A stretch of DNA of 64,000 bases from the NCBI RefSeq assembly GCF_001665835.1, contig NZ_LZSX01000027.1, positions 32,601 to 96,600 on the forward strand, in the 5' to 3' direction. A program made the translations under genes and the position numbers. Below, in pieces: positions 35,530-43,346 of this stretch. The notes beneath the pieces are model-generated. The model saw only the letters and a list, made by a program, of their open reading frames with translations. It did not search any database and had not been told where the DNA came from. This DNA is from Mycobacterium colombiense. Lineage in GTDB: Bacteria; Actinomycetota; Actinomycetes; Mycobacteriales; Mycobacteriaceae. Every line of letters begins with the position of its first letter. Positions within the stretch are counted from its first letter, which is position 1.

Positions 35530-35625
35530 TTACTGCTTCGGTTTCGGCGCGGTCACATTTTTATAAATCGCATACCCCGCGACGGCCATGGTGCCCGCGA
35601 TAATTACTCCAGCCACAGCTAACAT
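35530..35625 (-). CDS. Single-TM micropeptide C, 31 aa
   Basis: ATG 35625 preceded by GGAAAGGA; TAA at 35532-35530. The helix LAVAGVIIAGTMAVAG is followed by GYAIYKNVTAPKPKQ, a short basic tail. The GYxIYxN motif is shared with micropeptide A. It is the first gene of the minus-strand islet; about 240 bases without another acceptable frame separate it from micropeptide B. Two palindromic sites lie about 85-120 bases upstream of its start. The gene is very short, so the call rests on the ribosome binding site, the TM helix and the similarity to A. Confidence 0.55.
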   Translation of the reverse strand: MLAVAGVIIAGTMAVAGYAIYKNVTAPKPKQ

Positions 35626-35710
35626 TGCTTCAGTCCTTTCCAGTAGGTCCAGGTCGTTGTCCATTTGAGGACATCGAGGACGCTTCCACACCCCACCGCG
35701 GCCGGCGTGA

Positions 35711-35745
35711 GTAGTCGACTACCTGTTTCTTACGCAGTCGACTAC
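35711..35745. promoter_or_regulatory. Tandem palindromic sites upstream of the micropeptide islet
   Basis: GTAGTCGACTAC at 35711-35722 is a perfect 12-bp palindrome; AGTCGACTAC at 35736-35745 repeats its core AGTCGACT. Centres are 23 bases apart, about two helical turns, as for cooperative binding of a dimeric repressor. A weaker inverted repeat TGTCC-N6-GGACA is at 35658-35673. They lie between micropeptide C and the gene remnant. Function inferred. Confidence 0.5.
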
Positions 35746-35803
35746 AAATTTGGGGTCTTGACCGGACACACGACGTTGGCGTGGCCGCGGGTCCAACCTG
35801 CGG

Positions 35804-36010
35804 ATGCTTCCTCCCTACGGCACCGCACCGCTTTTTACGGTCAACGACAGGGTGGTCGTGGTGGGGACAATTGAGGGCGCTCCGGCACTGGCCATCGTGG
35901 TCGCCGAGCTCGGCGCGGGACTCGGCGGTGGGCTGCCGACGGATTGCCTTGATGGCCAGGCGTTTCCGTCCGGTGCGACCTGCGCGCGACGCGGCGGCCT
36001 AGTCTGGTAG
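35804..36010 (+). pseudogene. Degenerate copy of the tail of the membrane-anchored gene
   Basis: Frame of 68 codons (LFTVNDRVVVVGTIEG ... DCLDGQAFPSGAT) that aligns to the last third of the protein at 32919-33434 (HFTVNDKVVVVGTIEG ... DYLDGQAVPAGAA). The original stop has been lost and the frame runs on to GGLVW. There is no membrane anchor, no ribosome binding site and no 5-prime half. Direct repeat copy 2 covers 35825-36016. It marks the right border of the islet, directly before the VOC gene. Confidence 0.65.
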
Positions 36011-36032
36011 CGATCCAGACACAGGAGGCGCC

Positions 36033-36386
36033 ATGGGCGAGCACGAAGCAAAGATGATCATCTTGTCCACCGACGACCTGGATGAGTCGATCCGGTTTTA
36101 CAGCGAGACCCTGGGCATGCCTCTGAAGTTTCGCGATGGCGCGCACTTCGCGGCCCTCGACGCGGGCCCGGTCACACTGGCGCTGGCGACCGCGGTCGAC
36201 CACCCCATCCCCGGGCAGGTCGTGGTCGGCATCAAGACCGCGGACGTCGATGCGGCCGCAAAGGCCGTCGAGGCCAGCGGCGGCGGCATCGTGAAGGGCC
36301 CTTATGACGATGCCCATGAACGACGCGCCGTGGTCTATGACAACAAGGGCAACGGCTTGGTGTTCTACAAGCCATTGGCCCGATAG
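36033..36386 (+). CDS. VOC (glyoxalase/bleomycin resistance) family protein
   Basis: 117 aa, one vicinal-oxygen-chelate unit of two beta-alpha-beta-beta-beta modules: KMIILSTDDLDESIRFYSETLGM in the first and VVVGIKTADVDAAAKAVEASGG in the second, ending VVYDNKGNGLVFYKPLAR. AGGAGG precedes the ATG. The single-unit length means it must dimerise to form two metal sites. Potential ligands are few (no clear first-strand His), so it may bind rather than catalyse. Substrate unknown. Confidence 0.82.
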   Translation: MGEHEAKMIILSTDDLDESIRFYSETLGMPLKFRDGAHFAALDAGPVTLALATAVDHPIPGQVVVGIKTADVDAAAKAVEASGGGIVKGPYDDAHERRAVVYDNKGNGLVFYKPLAR

Positions 36387-36418
36387 CAGCGCGGCATTCC
36401 GAGAGTGCCGGTGCGCGT

Positions 36419-36685
36419 TTACTTTCCGGTGCGCTCGCGGTGTTTGCAGCCCGGCCAGCAGCAGGGCCGGCGCTTGCCCTCTTCCAGCTCCTCCTGGGTC
36501 CGGCGGATGCGGCGTTCCCGGGTCGCCGGCTGCTTGGCATCCTCGACCCAGCAGATGAATTCGTTTCGGGCCAGCGGCGTGATGTCCCGCCAGGCGGCGA
36601 GCGCGGTCGCGTTGCCGATCAGCGACTCGCGCAGGTCCGCAGGCAACTTGTGCACGACGCCGCCGGGCACGCGCTGGCCGCTCAC
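36419..36685 (-). CDS. YdeI/OmpD-associated (DUF1905-like) small protein
   Basis: 88 aa from GTG 36685, which overlaps the stop of the upstream gene (GTGA). VVHKLPADLRESLIGNATALAAWRDITPLARNEFICWVEDAKQPATRERRIRRTQEELEEGKRRP-type composition is the YdeI/OmpD-associated domain core (about residues 10-75), with the NEFICWVEDAKQ helix and the repeated Arg. The C-terminus CCWPGCKHRERTGK has three Cys that might bind metal. Family members are linked to bacteriocin or stress protection, without proven biochemistry. Confidence 0.75.
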   Translation of the reverse strand: MSGQRVPGGVVHKLPADLRESLIGNATALAAWRDITPLARNEFICWVEDAKQPATRERRIRRTQEELEEGKRRPCCWPGCKHRERTGK

Positions 36686-37575
36686 TGGCTGACCAGATGC
36701 GCGCTGTCATCGTGTAATTCGTCGCGGCGCAATGTCATCGGGGTGAGAGCGGGGACATCACCGCCCGCGACCACGGCGCGGGTGATCGGGGTGAGCGCCT
36801 GGAACAGCGTCTCCACCTCGTCGTCGCCGAGCGCGTCGAGCGCGGACAGGGCCAGTGTGTCGGTGGTCAATTCGATGTGGTCCTTAAGTTCCCGTCCGGC
36901 CGAGGTCAGTGTTCCGTCGTCGTTGAGCAGCCCCCGCTCGGCAAGCCGTTGCTCGTGGTGACGCCAAGTGGTCTCGTCGTAGTCGCGGGTGCGGGCGATG
37001 TAGTCGCGAGAGACATTGCCCGCCGCGGCGTGTAAGACGTTGGATTCGCGCCCGGAGATGCCGGCCGCGGCCAGCACCGCCACGTGCGCGTCGCCACGCT
37101 GCTCGCGCAGCAGCGTCGTGGCCTGCCAGAGCGCGGACAGCGGGTCATCCGGCCAGGGCAGCGCCAGGTTCGCGGCGAACAGCGGGCGCGCGTCGAGCGG
37201 AGCGTGACGCGCCGCCCGGCCCGCCAGTTCGGCTGCAACGCGGATCTTTTCGTCCGCACCCAGGCCGTAGCGGCGCAGCGCCGCCACCGCGGACTCTTGC
37301 CGGGCCTGCAACGCGGCCTGCGGACCCGCGATCTCCCACGCCGCAGGCAGCGCCTTGGCGACCCGTTCGGGTGCGAAGTTGTAGAAGATCGCGCTGACCA
37401 CCTCGCGGGGCGCCGCGCCCAACGGTGCCGAGCGGGCCGCGAAATAACCCATCCAGAAACCCCGGTAACCCAGCGCGTCCAACGCCGACCGCGCCTCTGG
37501 TGCAAAATAGGTCACCGCGTGCACGGGCTCATAGCGATCGAAGAAGCGTCGGGCCAGGGCCGGTTGTCGTCGCAT
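36682..37575 (-). CDS. SCO6745-family protein
   Basis: 297 aa from ATG 37575 (MRRQPALARRFFDRYEPVHAVTYFAPEAR), the usual family start; longer in-frame starts read through a low-quality Pro/Arg-rich stretch. Mostly helical, with RGFWMGYFAARSAPLGAAPREVVSAIFYNFAPERVAKALPAAW-type N-terminal half and a C-terminal winged-helix-like part (TWRHHEQRLAERGLLNDDGTLTSAGRELKDHIE) resembling a MarR wing. Actinobacterial family of unknown activity. Its stop overlaps the GTG of the YdeI-like gene, so the two are translationally coupled. Confidence 0.8.
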   Translation of the reverse strand: MRRQPALARRFFDRYEPVHAVTYFAPEARSALDALGYRGFWMGYFAARSAPLGAAPREVVSAIFYNFAPERVAKALPAAWEIAGPQAALQARQESAVAALRRYGLGADEKIRVAAELAGRAARHAPLDARPLFAANLALPWPDDPLSALWQATTLLREQRGDAHVAVLAAAGISGRESNVLHAAAGNVSRDYIARTRDYDETTWRHHEQRLAERGLLNDDGTLTSAGRELKDHIELTTDTLALSALDALGDDEVETLFQALTPITRAVVAGGDVPALTPMTLRRDELHDDSAHLVSQ

Positions 37576-37655
37576 GCTCGCAGTTAACCACTGGCGCCGG
37601 CCACGACCAAGCACGGAGCTGCGGCCCAAAAAGCGCCTCAGCCTAGGCTCGAGAA

Positions 37656-38375
37656 GTGACCATCCCGTATGACCAGCCATTGCGTGAGCGGATTCGGAAC
37701 AACCTGGCCGGCCACCACCGCCGCGCGGTAACCGATCCGACGAAGCGGCACGCGGCCGTCGCGGTGGTACTGGTGGATTCGGAGGTGGGGGAGGACCGGG
37801 TCGATCCGGTGTCGGTGCACGAGTGGAACGCCGGGCGCCCGTCGCCCGCCGCCCATTTGGACGGCCGCATGGTCGACGTGTCCGGCGGCGCCGCTTTCTT
37901 ACTGTGCCGCAGGGCATCTCGGCTAAACTCACATGCGGCGCAGTGGGCACTGCCCGGCGGCCGCCTCGATCCGGGCGAGACCGCGGTCGACGCGGCGCTG
38001 CGGGAATTGCGGGAGGAGGTCGGCATCGAGCTTGCCGATTCGACCGTGCTGGGGTTGCTCGACGACTATCCGACCCGGTCCGGGTATGTGATCACCCCGG
38101 TGGTGGTCTGGGGAGGGGGGCGGCTCGACCTTCGGCCCGCGCCCGATGAGGTGGTGGCCGTGTACCGGGTGGGGCTGCACCAACTCCAGCGGGACGACTC
38201 GCCGCGATTCATCACCATTCCGGAGAGCCCGCGACCGGTCGTGCAGATCCCGCTGGGCAATGACCTCATCCACGCCCCGACCGGCGCTGTGCTGCTGCAA
38301 TTGCGTTGGCTGGGACTGGAAGGGCGAGCCGACCCGGTTGATGATTTGGAACAACCGGTCTTCGCCTGGAAGTAG
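37656..38375 (+). CDS. NUDIX hydrolase (NudL/CoA-diphosphatase-like)
   Basis: 239 aa from GTG 37656. The NUDIX box is complete: GGRLDPGETAVDAALRELREEVGIEL (G-x5-E-x7-REVxEExGx pattern, about 104-129) with the Mg-binding Glu residues. The long N-terminal part (about 95 residues) and GGAAFLLCRRASRLNSHAAQWALPGG resemble the coenzyme A pyrophosphatase type more than MutT. Predicted to hydrolyse a nucleoside diphosphate linked to another group. It is divergent from the SCO6745-family gene. Confidence 0.85.
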   Translation: MTIPYDQPLRERIRNNLAGHHRRAVTDPTKRHAAVAVVLVDSEVGEDRVDPVSVHEWNAGRPSPAAHLDGRMVDVSGGAAFLLCRRASRLNSHAAQWALPGGRLDPGETAVDAALRELREEVGIELADSTVLGLLDDYPTRSGYVITPVVVWGGGRLDLRPAPDEVVAVYRVGLHQLQRDDSPRFITIPESPRPVVQIPLGNDLIHAPTGAVLLQLRWLGLEGRADPVDDLEQPVFAWK

Positions 38376-38410
38376 CTGTCGCCCAACGCCTCCTGCGAGG
38401 GCGACTGACG

Positions 38411-39166
38411 TCAGCGTTGCCCCGGCGCCCCGAACAGCGAGGTCGCCAATTCGACCAGCGATGTGCCCGAGACGTCCCAGGCGCCCGGGGGCGTCGGGTC
38501 CGTCGGCAGGCCAGGCCCGTATTCCTCTGGCCGCGCGACGAAACCGGTGGCCAGCCCGCTGGTCTGGGCCGCATCGAGGTCGGAGGGGTGTGCCGCCACC
38601 AGCATCACCTCGCCGGGTTCCAGGCCCAGCAACTGCGCGGGCGTCTGGTACGCACGCGGGTCGGGCTTGAAGGCCTTGCTGACATCGGATCCGAGCACCA
38701 CATCCCACGGCAGGCCGGCGTACTTCGCCATGTCGACGAGCAGTCCGGTGTTGCCGTTGGACAGTGGTCCGACGACCACGTGCCGCTTCATGGCCGCGAT
38801 GCCCTCGACGCTGTCCGGCCACGGTGGCAGCCACCGCCATGACCGGGCCAGGTCGTCCACCTCCCTGCCGGGCAGGGCCTCGGCGGCGACGCCGAACTTC
38901 TGGAACGCTGCGAGCAGGTTCTCTCGATGCAAGACGTCGAGCGACACGAATTCGCGACGGCCCGAGCGGACTTCGGCCATCGACGGGAGGTAGCGGCCGC
39001 GCCACTCCAGCGCAAACGCGGCGGGGTCGAGACTGAGGTGATGGCGGTGCGCGAAATGCCCTACCGAGGCCGCGATCCCGGAACGCCAGTCGACGACCGT
39101 TCCGAAAGTGTCGAACAGGACGGCACGCACTGCGCGGCCGGTCGAGGGCGAGCGGTAATCGGTCAT
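38411..39166 (-). CDS. Haloacid dehalogenase, type II
   Basis: 251 aa HAD-superfamily protein. Motif I VLFDTFGTVVDWR with the nucleophile Asp, motif II VVVGPLSNGNTGLLV, Lys in SKAFKPDPRAYQ, and motif IV LVAAHPSDLDAA, the typical AAHxxDL of L-2-haloacid dehalogenases. The motif set matches the type II (L-haloacid) group: hydrolytic removal of halide from L-2-haloacids to D-2-hydroxy acids. Sequence alone cannot prove dehalogenase activity, since phosphatases of this group look alike. Single gene, convergent with the NUDIX gene. Confidence 0.82.
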   Translation of the reverse strand: MTDYRSPSTGRAVRAVLFDTFGTVVDWRSGIAASVGHFAHRHHLSLDPAAFALEWRGRYLPSMAEVRSGRREFVSLDVLHRENLLAAFQKFGVAAEALPGREVDDLARSWRWLPPWPDSVEGIAAMKRHVVVGPLSNGNTGLLVDMAKYAGLPWDVVLGSDVSKAFKPDPRAYQTPAQLLGLEPGEVMLVAAHPSDLDAAQTSGLATGFVARPEEYGPGLPTDPTPPGAWDVSGTSLVELATSLFGAPGQR

Positions 39167-39341
39167 TTCCTCAGGCTAACGCCGCGCTCGGCGGCGCAAC
39201 CGGCGCGAGTGTTGGGAATCGACGCGAGCGCCGCATCGCAGGCCTGATCGGGTCACGATGCGCCCGGCCGGCGCGCGGCGTACGATATCGTTAGCCGTGC
39301 GAACGAAAGTTCGGCGGCTCAATCGATGATTGGAGGCCGTT

Positions 39342-40232
39342 GTGGCCCGAAGTGCCGGCGACACCTGGGATATCGTGACGAGTGTCGGCTTCACCGCGTT
39401 GGCCGTTTGCGCGGCGCGTGCGCTCGACGCCGCGCTGAGTCCGCCGCTGGCGAACGACGATTTTGCCGCAGGCTTTGTGGCCGCCGCCGGTGAACCGAAT
39501 CTGATTGCGGCAGTTGACAACGCGGACATGAGCAGCGCGGCGGCGTTCAACGCGCAGTGGGTCGGGGTACGGACGCGGTTCTTCGATGAGTTCTTCGCTG
39601 CCGCCAGTCGATCCGGAGCGCGCCAGGCGGTGATCCTGGCGGCGGGACTGGATTCTCGGGCGTACCGCCTGGAATGGCCCGCCGGGCATGCGCTTTTCGA
39701 AGTCGACCAACCGCGGGTGCTTGAATTCAAGCAGCAAGTCCTCGACCGGCAGGGCGCCACACCGTCGACGCGACGCGTCACCGTCGCCACCGACTTACGC
39801 GACGATTGGGCGGGCGAGCTGATTGCGGCGGGGTTCGACCCCGGCCAACCAACGGCATGGGCGCTCGAGGGCTTGCTGCCGTATCTGCCTGGGGCAGCAC
39901 AGGATGCGCTCTTCGACAAGCTGCACGCCTTGTCGGCTGTCGGCAGCCACCTGGCCGCCGAGCTCGGACCGGCGCCCGGTGAAGTGCAGGAATTCGCCGA
40001 CAACGTCCCCACCATCAGCCAGGACACCGCCCATCCGCCGGTCGCCGAGCTGTGGTACGACGATCCGCGCACGGACACCAAAGACTTTCTGGCCCAGCAT
40101 GGTTGGCAGGTCACCGGCGTCGACTTGGTCGTCAAGGCGGCCACCGAGTATGGACGGCCCTTCCAGCAGCTGGCCGTGGTCTTCGACCGGTTGATGCGCA
40201 CCAAATTCTTCACCGCGGTCCGCGAAGGCTGA
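39342..40232 (+). CDS. SAM-dependent methyltransferase, LCMT-like mycobacterial family
   Basis: 296 aa from GTG 39342 with TGGAGG five bases in front (VARSAGDTWDIVTSVG); a TTG 12 bases upstream is weaker. Same family as 15403-16302: RTRFFDEFFAAASRSGARQAVILAAGLDSRAYRLEWP, FEVDQPRVLEFKQ, DLRDDWAGELIAAGF and WALEGLLPYLPGAAQ. The N-terminal stretch where paralogues read DPWADPLV is altered (NDDFAAGFVAAAGEP). Substrate unknown. Confidence 0.88.
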   Translation: MARSAGDTWDIVTSVGFTALAVCAARALDAALSPPLANDDFAAGFVAAAGEPNLIAAVDNADMSSAAAFNAQWVGVRTRFFDEFFAAASRSGARQAVILAAGLDSRAYRLEWPAGHALFEVDQPRVLEFKQQVLDRQGATPSTRRVTVATDLRDDWAGELIAAGFDPGQPTAWALEGLLPYLPGAAQDALFDKLHALSAVGSHLAAELGPAPGEVQEFADNVPTISQDTAHPPVAELWYDDPRTDTKDFLAQHGWQVTGVDLVVKAATEYGRPFQQLAVVFDRLMRTKFFTAVREG

Positions 40233-40370
40233 CCGACGAACGGTCTCTGCGGCTGTCATGTGACGGACGCTCGTTGTTCGTCCTTTGGTCACCAAGGGGC
40301 GGGCTGGCTCTGCGAACCTTGACCAACGCATCGGGACGGACGTGTCTCGGCGCCTCGGGAAAGGGCCGCC

Positions 40371-43346
40371 ATGACAGAACACTTGCGCGCTTACAACAGT
40401 CTCTGGCAGGTCCGCAGCGACTCGTGGTGCCGGCTGGAGGAGGCCGCCGACCGGCTGACCCGCCCGACCACTACCGGAGAGCTCAAGGACAAATGCGCGA
40501 GCGCCTGCCAGGAGCTACTGGCACGCCTGAGCACCCTGGAGCCGTACTGGGCGTATCCGGGTGCGCCCCAATTCGCGCGTATCCAACGACTTTTCGTGGC
40601 GGGCGGCTATGACAAGTTCGCGCAGGCGGTCGGGCAGATCAACCGGGCACTGACCACGGAGTCCTACCGCTCGGGAGACGTGGACAACGCCGGTGCCGAC
40701 GAGCTGGACATGTTCCCTTCCGACCCGCGGCGGCTCCTCGAGCATCAACCCGCGACGCAGCGCGACCGGCCGTATTTCGAAGTGCTCGTCGTGGAGAAGA
40801 TGACCGAAGAGCAGGAGAGGGCGCTGCGCAACGAGGTTCGTAAATGGCGACGGCCCGACGACGAATTCGTCTACGAGCTCGTGGTGGTGTCCAGCGGGGA
40901 TGAAGCGCTGATTGCGGCGCGGCTGAACGTCAACCTGCAGGCGGTGGTGATCCGCCGGCGCTTTTCCCACCAGTCGACCCGGGACCTGTCGGCGCTGTCG
41001 GAATTCGTCGACACCGCGGTGTCAGATGAGTTGAACGATCACCAGTCACCCGAGGAGCGCGCGCAGATCCTGGCGCTCTCGCTCGCCGAATTGCGGCCCG
41101 AGCTGGACCTCTACCTGATGACCGAGATCGAGGTGGAAGACATCGCCGGTCGACTGGGCCAGTACTTCCGCCGGGTGTTCCACGCCCGCGAAGGCATGCT
41201 CGAGCTGCACCTGTCCATCCTGCAAGGCGTGGCCGCGCGCTACCGCACACCGTTTTTCAGTGCCCTCAAGCAGTACAGTCACCGGCCGACGGGTGTCTTT
41301 CACGCACTCCCGATTTCGCAGGGCAAGTCGATCGTCAACTCCCACTGGATCAAGGACATGGTGGGTTTCTACGGCCTGGACGTGTTCATGGCCGAGACCT
41401 CGGCGACGTGCGGTGGCCTTGACTCGTTGCTCGAGCCGACCGGCCCCCTGCGCGAGGCGCAACAGCTCGCGTCGCAAGCCTACGGCTCGCGCCACACGTA
41501 CTTCGTCACCAACGGAACGTCCACGGCGAACAAGGTTGTCACCCAAGCGTTGGTGGCACCGGGCGACATCGTGCTGCTCGACCGCAACTGCCATCAGTCG
41601 CATCACTACGGGATGATGCTAGCTGGCGCGAATGTCGTTTATCTGGACGCGTATCCGCTCAACGAGTACTCGATGTACGGCGCGGTGCCATTGCGGGAGA
41701 TCAAATCGAAGCTGCTGGCGCTGCGGCGAGCCGGCAAGCTCGATCGGGTCAAGATGATGTCGTTGACCAACTGCACCTTCGACGGGGTCGTCTACGACGT
41801 AGAGCGCGTCATGCAGGAGTGCCTCGCCATCAAGCCCGATCTGGTCTTCTTGTGGGACGAGGCATGGTTCGCCTTCGCGCGGTTCCACCCCGTCTACCGG
41901 ACCCGCACGGCCATGGCGTCCGCGCGGGCGTTGCGCGAGCGGCTCCAGGATCCCGAGTACATAAGCCGCTACGAGGACCAGCTGGCCGCCGAGTCCGCCG
42001 ATCCGCCCTCCGACGACGACCTCCTGGACCGGCGGCTGCACCCCGATCCCGCCCGGGCCCGGGTACGGGTGTACGCCACCCAGTCGACGCACAAGACGCT
42101 CACCGCGCTGCGGCAGGGATCGATGATCCATGTCTTCGATCAGGATTTCGACCAGAAGGTCGCCGAGCCGTTCCACGAGGCCTACATGGCGCACACGTCG
42201 ACGTCTCCCAACTACCAGATACTCGCGTCGCTGGATCTCGGCCGCCGGCAGGTGGCGCTGGAAGGCGTCGAACTCGTGCAACGGCAGATCGAAAACGCAA
42301 TGCAGCTGCGCGATGCCATCGACAACCACCCACTGCTGAGCAAGTACATGCGCTGCTTGCGCACATCGGACCTGATTCCGGAGGAGTACCGGCCATCGGC
42401 TATCGCCCAACCGTTGCGCTCCGGCCTGCGCAACATGATGGCGGCCTGGGATCAAGACGAGTTCGTGCTCGATCCGTCCCGGATCACGTTGTTCATCGGA
42501 CTCACCGGCTATGACGGCGACACCTTCAAGCGTCAGCAGCTGATGGACCGCTACGGAATCCAGATCAACAAGACGTCGCGCAACAGCGTGTTGTTCATGA
42601 CCAATATCGGCACCACCCGCAGCTCGGTCGCGTTCCTGGTGGAAGTGCTGGTGAACATCGCCCGCGAGTTGGATCAGAATATTTCCGAGATGAGCCTCGG
42701 AGAACGCGAGCATTTCGAGCGGGCGGTCTTCCGCCTCACCGAAATGTCCTTGCCGCTACCGGATTTCAGCGGATTCCATCCTGCGTTCCGGGATCACAGC
42801 GGAACCGAACCGACGCCCGAGGGAGATGTGCGCCGCGGGTTCTACCTCTCCTACGACGACACCAACTGCGAATACCTCACCGGTGAACAGGTCGTGGAGA
42901 AGCTGGATGCGGGCGTCGACGTCGTGTCGGCGACTTACGTGACGCCCTACCCGCCCGGATTCCCGGTCCTGGTGCCCGGGCAGGTGTTCAGCCGGGAGAT
43001 CCTGCAATTCATGCGCGATCTCGATACCCCCGAGATCCATGGGTATCTACCGGATTTCGGCTACCGCGTCTACACCGAGAAGGCCATCGAAATGGTCAGC
43101 CAGTCCGCCGGCCTGGCGTCCAACGGCCACCGCTTCGCGGAAACCGCACCCGCTCCCGCGTCAGCGAAGGCACCGAAGAAAAAGTCGGCGAAGCGTGACG
43201 GCCCCGGCCGGGGCGACAACGTCCCCGAGATCGGGCACGACGAGCTGCTGGGCCGACAGCAGCCCGGCGACGCACTGACCACGCCCATCGCGCCAAGCGG
43301 AAACGGTGTCCCCGAGGTGGGAGCGGACGAACTCACCGGCGGGTAG
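40371..43346 (+). CDS. Orn/Lys/Arg-type PLP decarboxylase (Rv2531c-like)
   Basis: 991 aa. Three parts: an N-terminal helical and CheY-like wing region (about 1-270), the fold-type I PLP domain (about 290-720) with YFVTNGTSTANKVVTQALVAPGD, the aspartate region LVFLWDEAWFAFARFHP and Lys575 in QSTHKTLTALRQG as the Schiff-base residue, and the C-terminal decarboxylase domain (about 750-920, TPYPPGFPVLVPGQ). It resembles M. tuberculosis Rv2531c, a putative basic amino acid decarboxylase, here with a longer tail. That tail (about 930-991) has a basic KKKSAKR patch and two copies of VPE(I/V)GxDEL. Such enzymes make diamines or agmatine and consume protons. Confidence 0.9.
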   Translation: MTEHLRAYNSLWQVRSDSWCRLEEAADRLTRPTTTGELKDKCASACQELLARLSTLEPYWAYPGAPQFARIQRLFVAGGYDKFAQAVGQINRALTTESYRSGDVDNAGADELDMFPSDPRRLLEHQPATQRDRPYFEVLVVEKMTEEQERALRNEVRKWRRPDDEFVYELVVVSSGDEALIAARLNVNLQAVVIRRRFSHQSTRDLSALSEFVDTAVSDELNDHQSPEERAQILALSLAELRPELDLYLMTEIEVEDIAGRLGQYFRRVFHAREGMLELHLSILQGVAARYRTPFFSALKQYSHRPTGVFHALPISQGKSIVNSHWIKDMVGFYGLDVFMAETSATCGGLDSLLEPTGPLREAQQLASQAYGSRHTYFVTNGTSTANKVVTQALVAPGDIVLLDRNCHQSHHYGMMLAGANVVYLDAYPLNEYSMYGAVPLREIKSKLLALRRAGKLDRVKMMSLTNCTFDGVVYDVERVMQECLAIKPDLVFLWDEAWFAFARFHPVYRTRTAMASARALRERLQDPEYISRYEDQLAAESADPPSDDDLLDRRLHPDPARARVRVYATQSTHKTLTALRQGSMIHVFDQDFDQKVAEPFHEAYMAHTSTSPNYQILASLDLGRRQVALEGVELVQRQIENAMQLRDAIDNHPLLSKYMRCLRTSDLIPEEYRPSAIAQPLRSGLRNMMAAWDQDEFVLDPSRITLFIGLTGYDGDTFKRQQLMDRYGIQINKTSRNSVLFMTNIGTTRSSVAFLVEVLVNIARELDQNISEMSLGEREHFERAVFRLTEMSLPLPDFSGFHPAFRDHSGTEPTPEGDVRRGFYLSYDDTNCEYLTGEQVVEKLDAGVDVVSATYVTPYPPGFPVLVPGQVFSREILQFMRDLDTPEIHGYLPDFGYRVYTEKAIEMVSQSAGLASNGHRFAETAPAPASAKAPKKKSAKRDGPGRGDNVPEIGHDELLGRQQPGDALTTPIAPSGNGVPEVGADELTGG

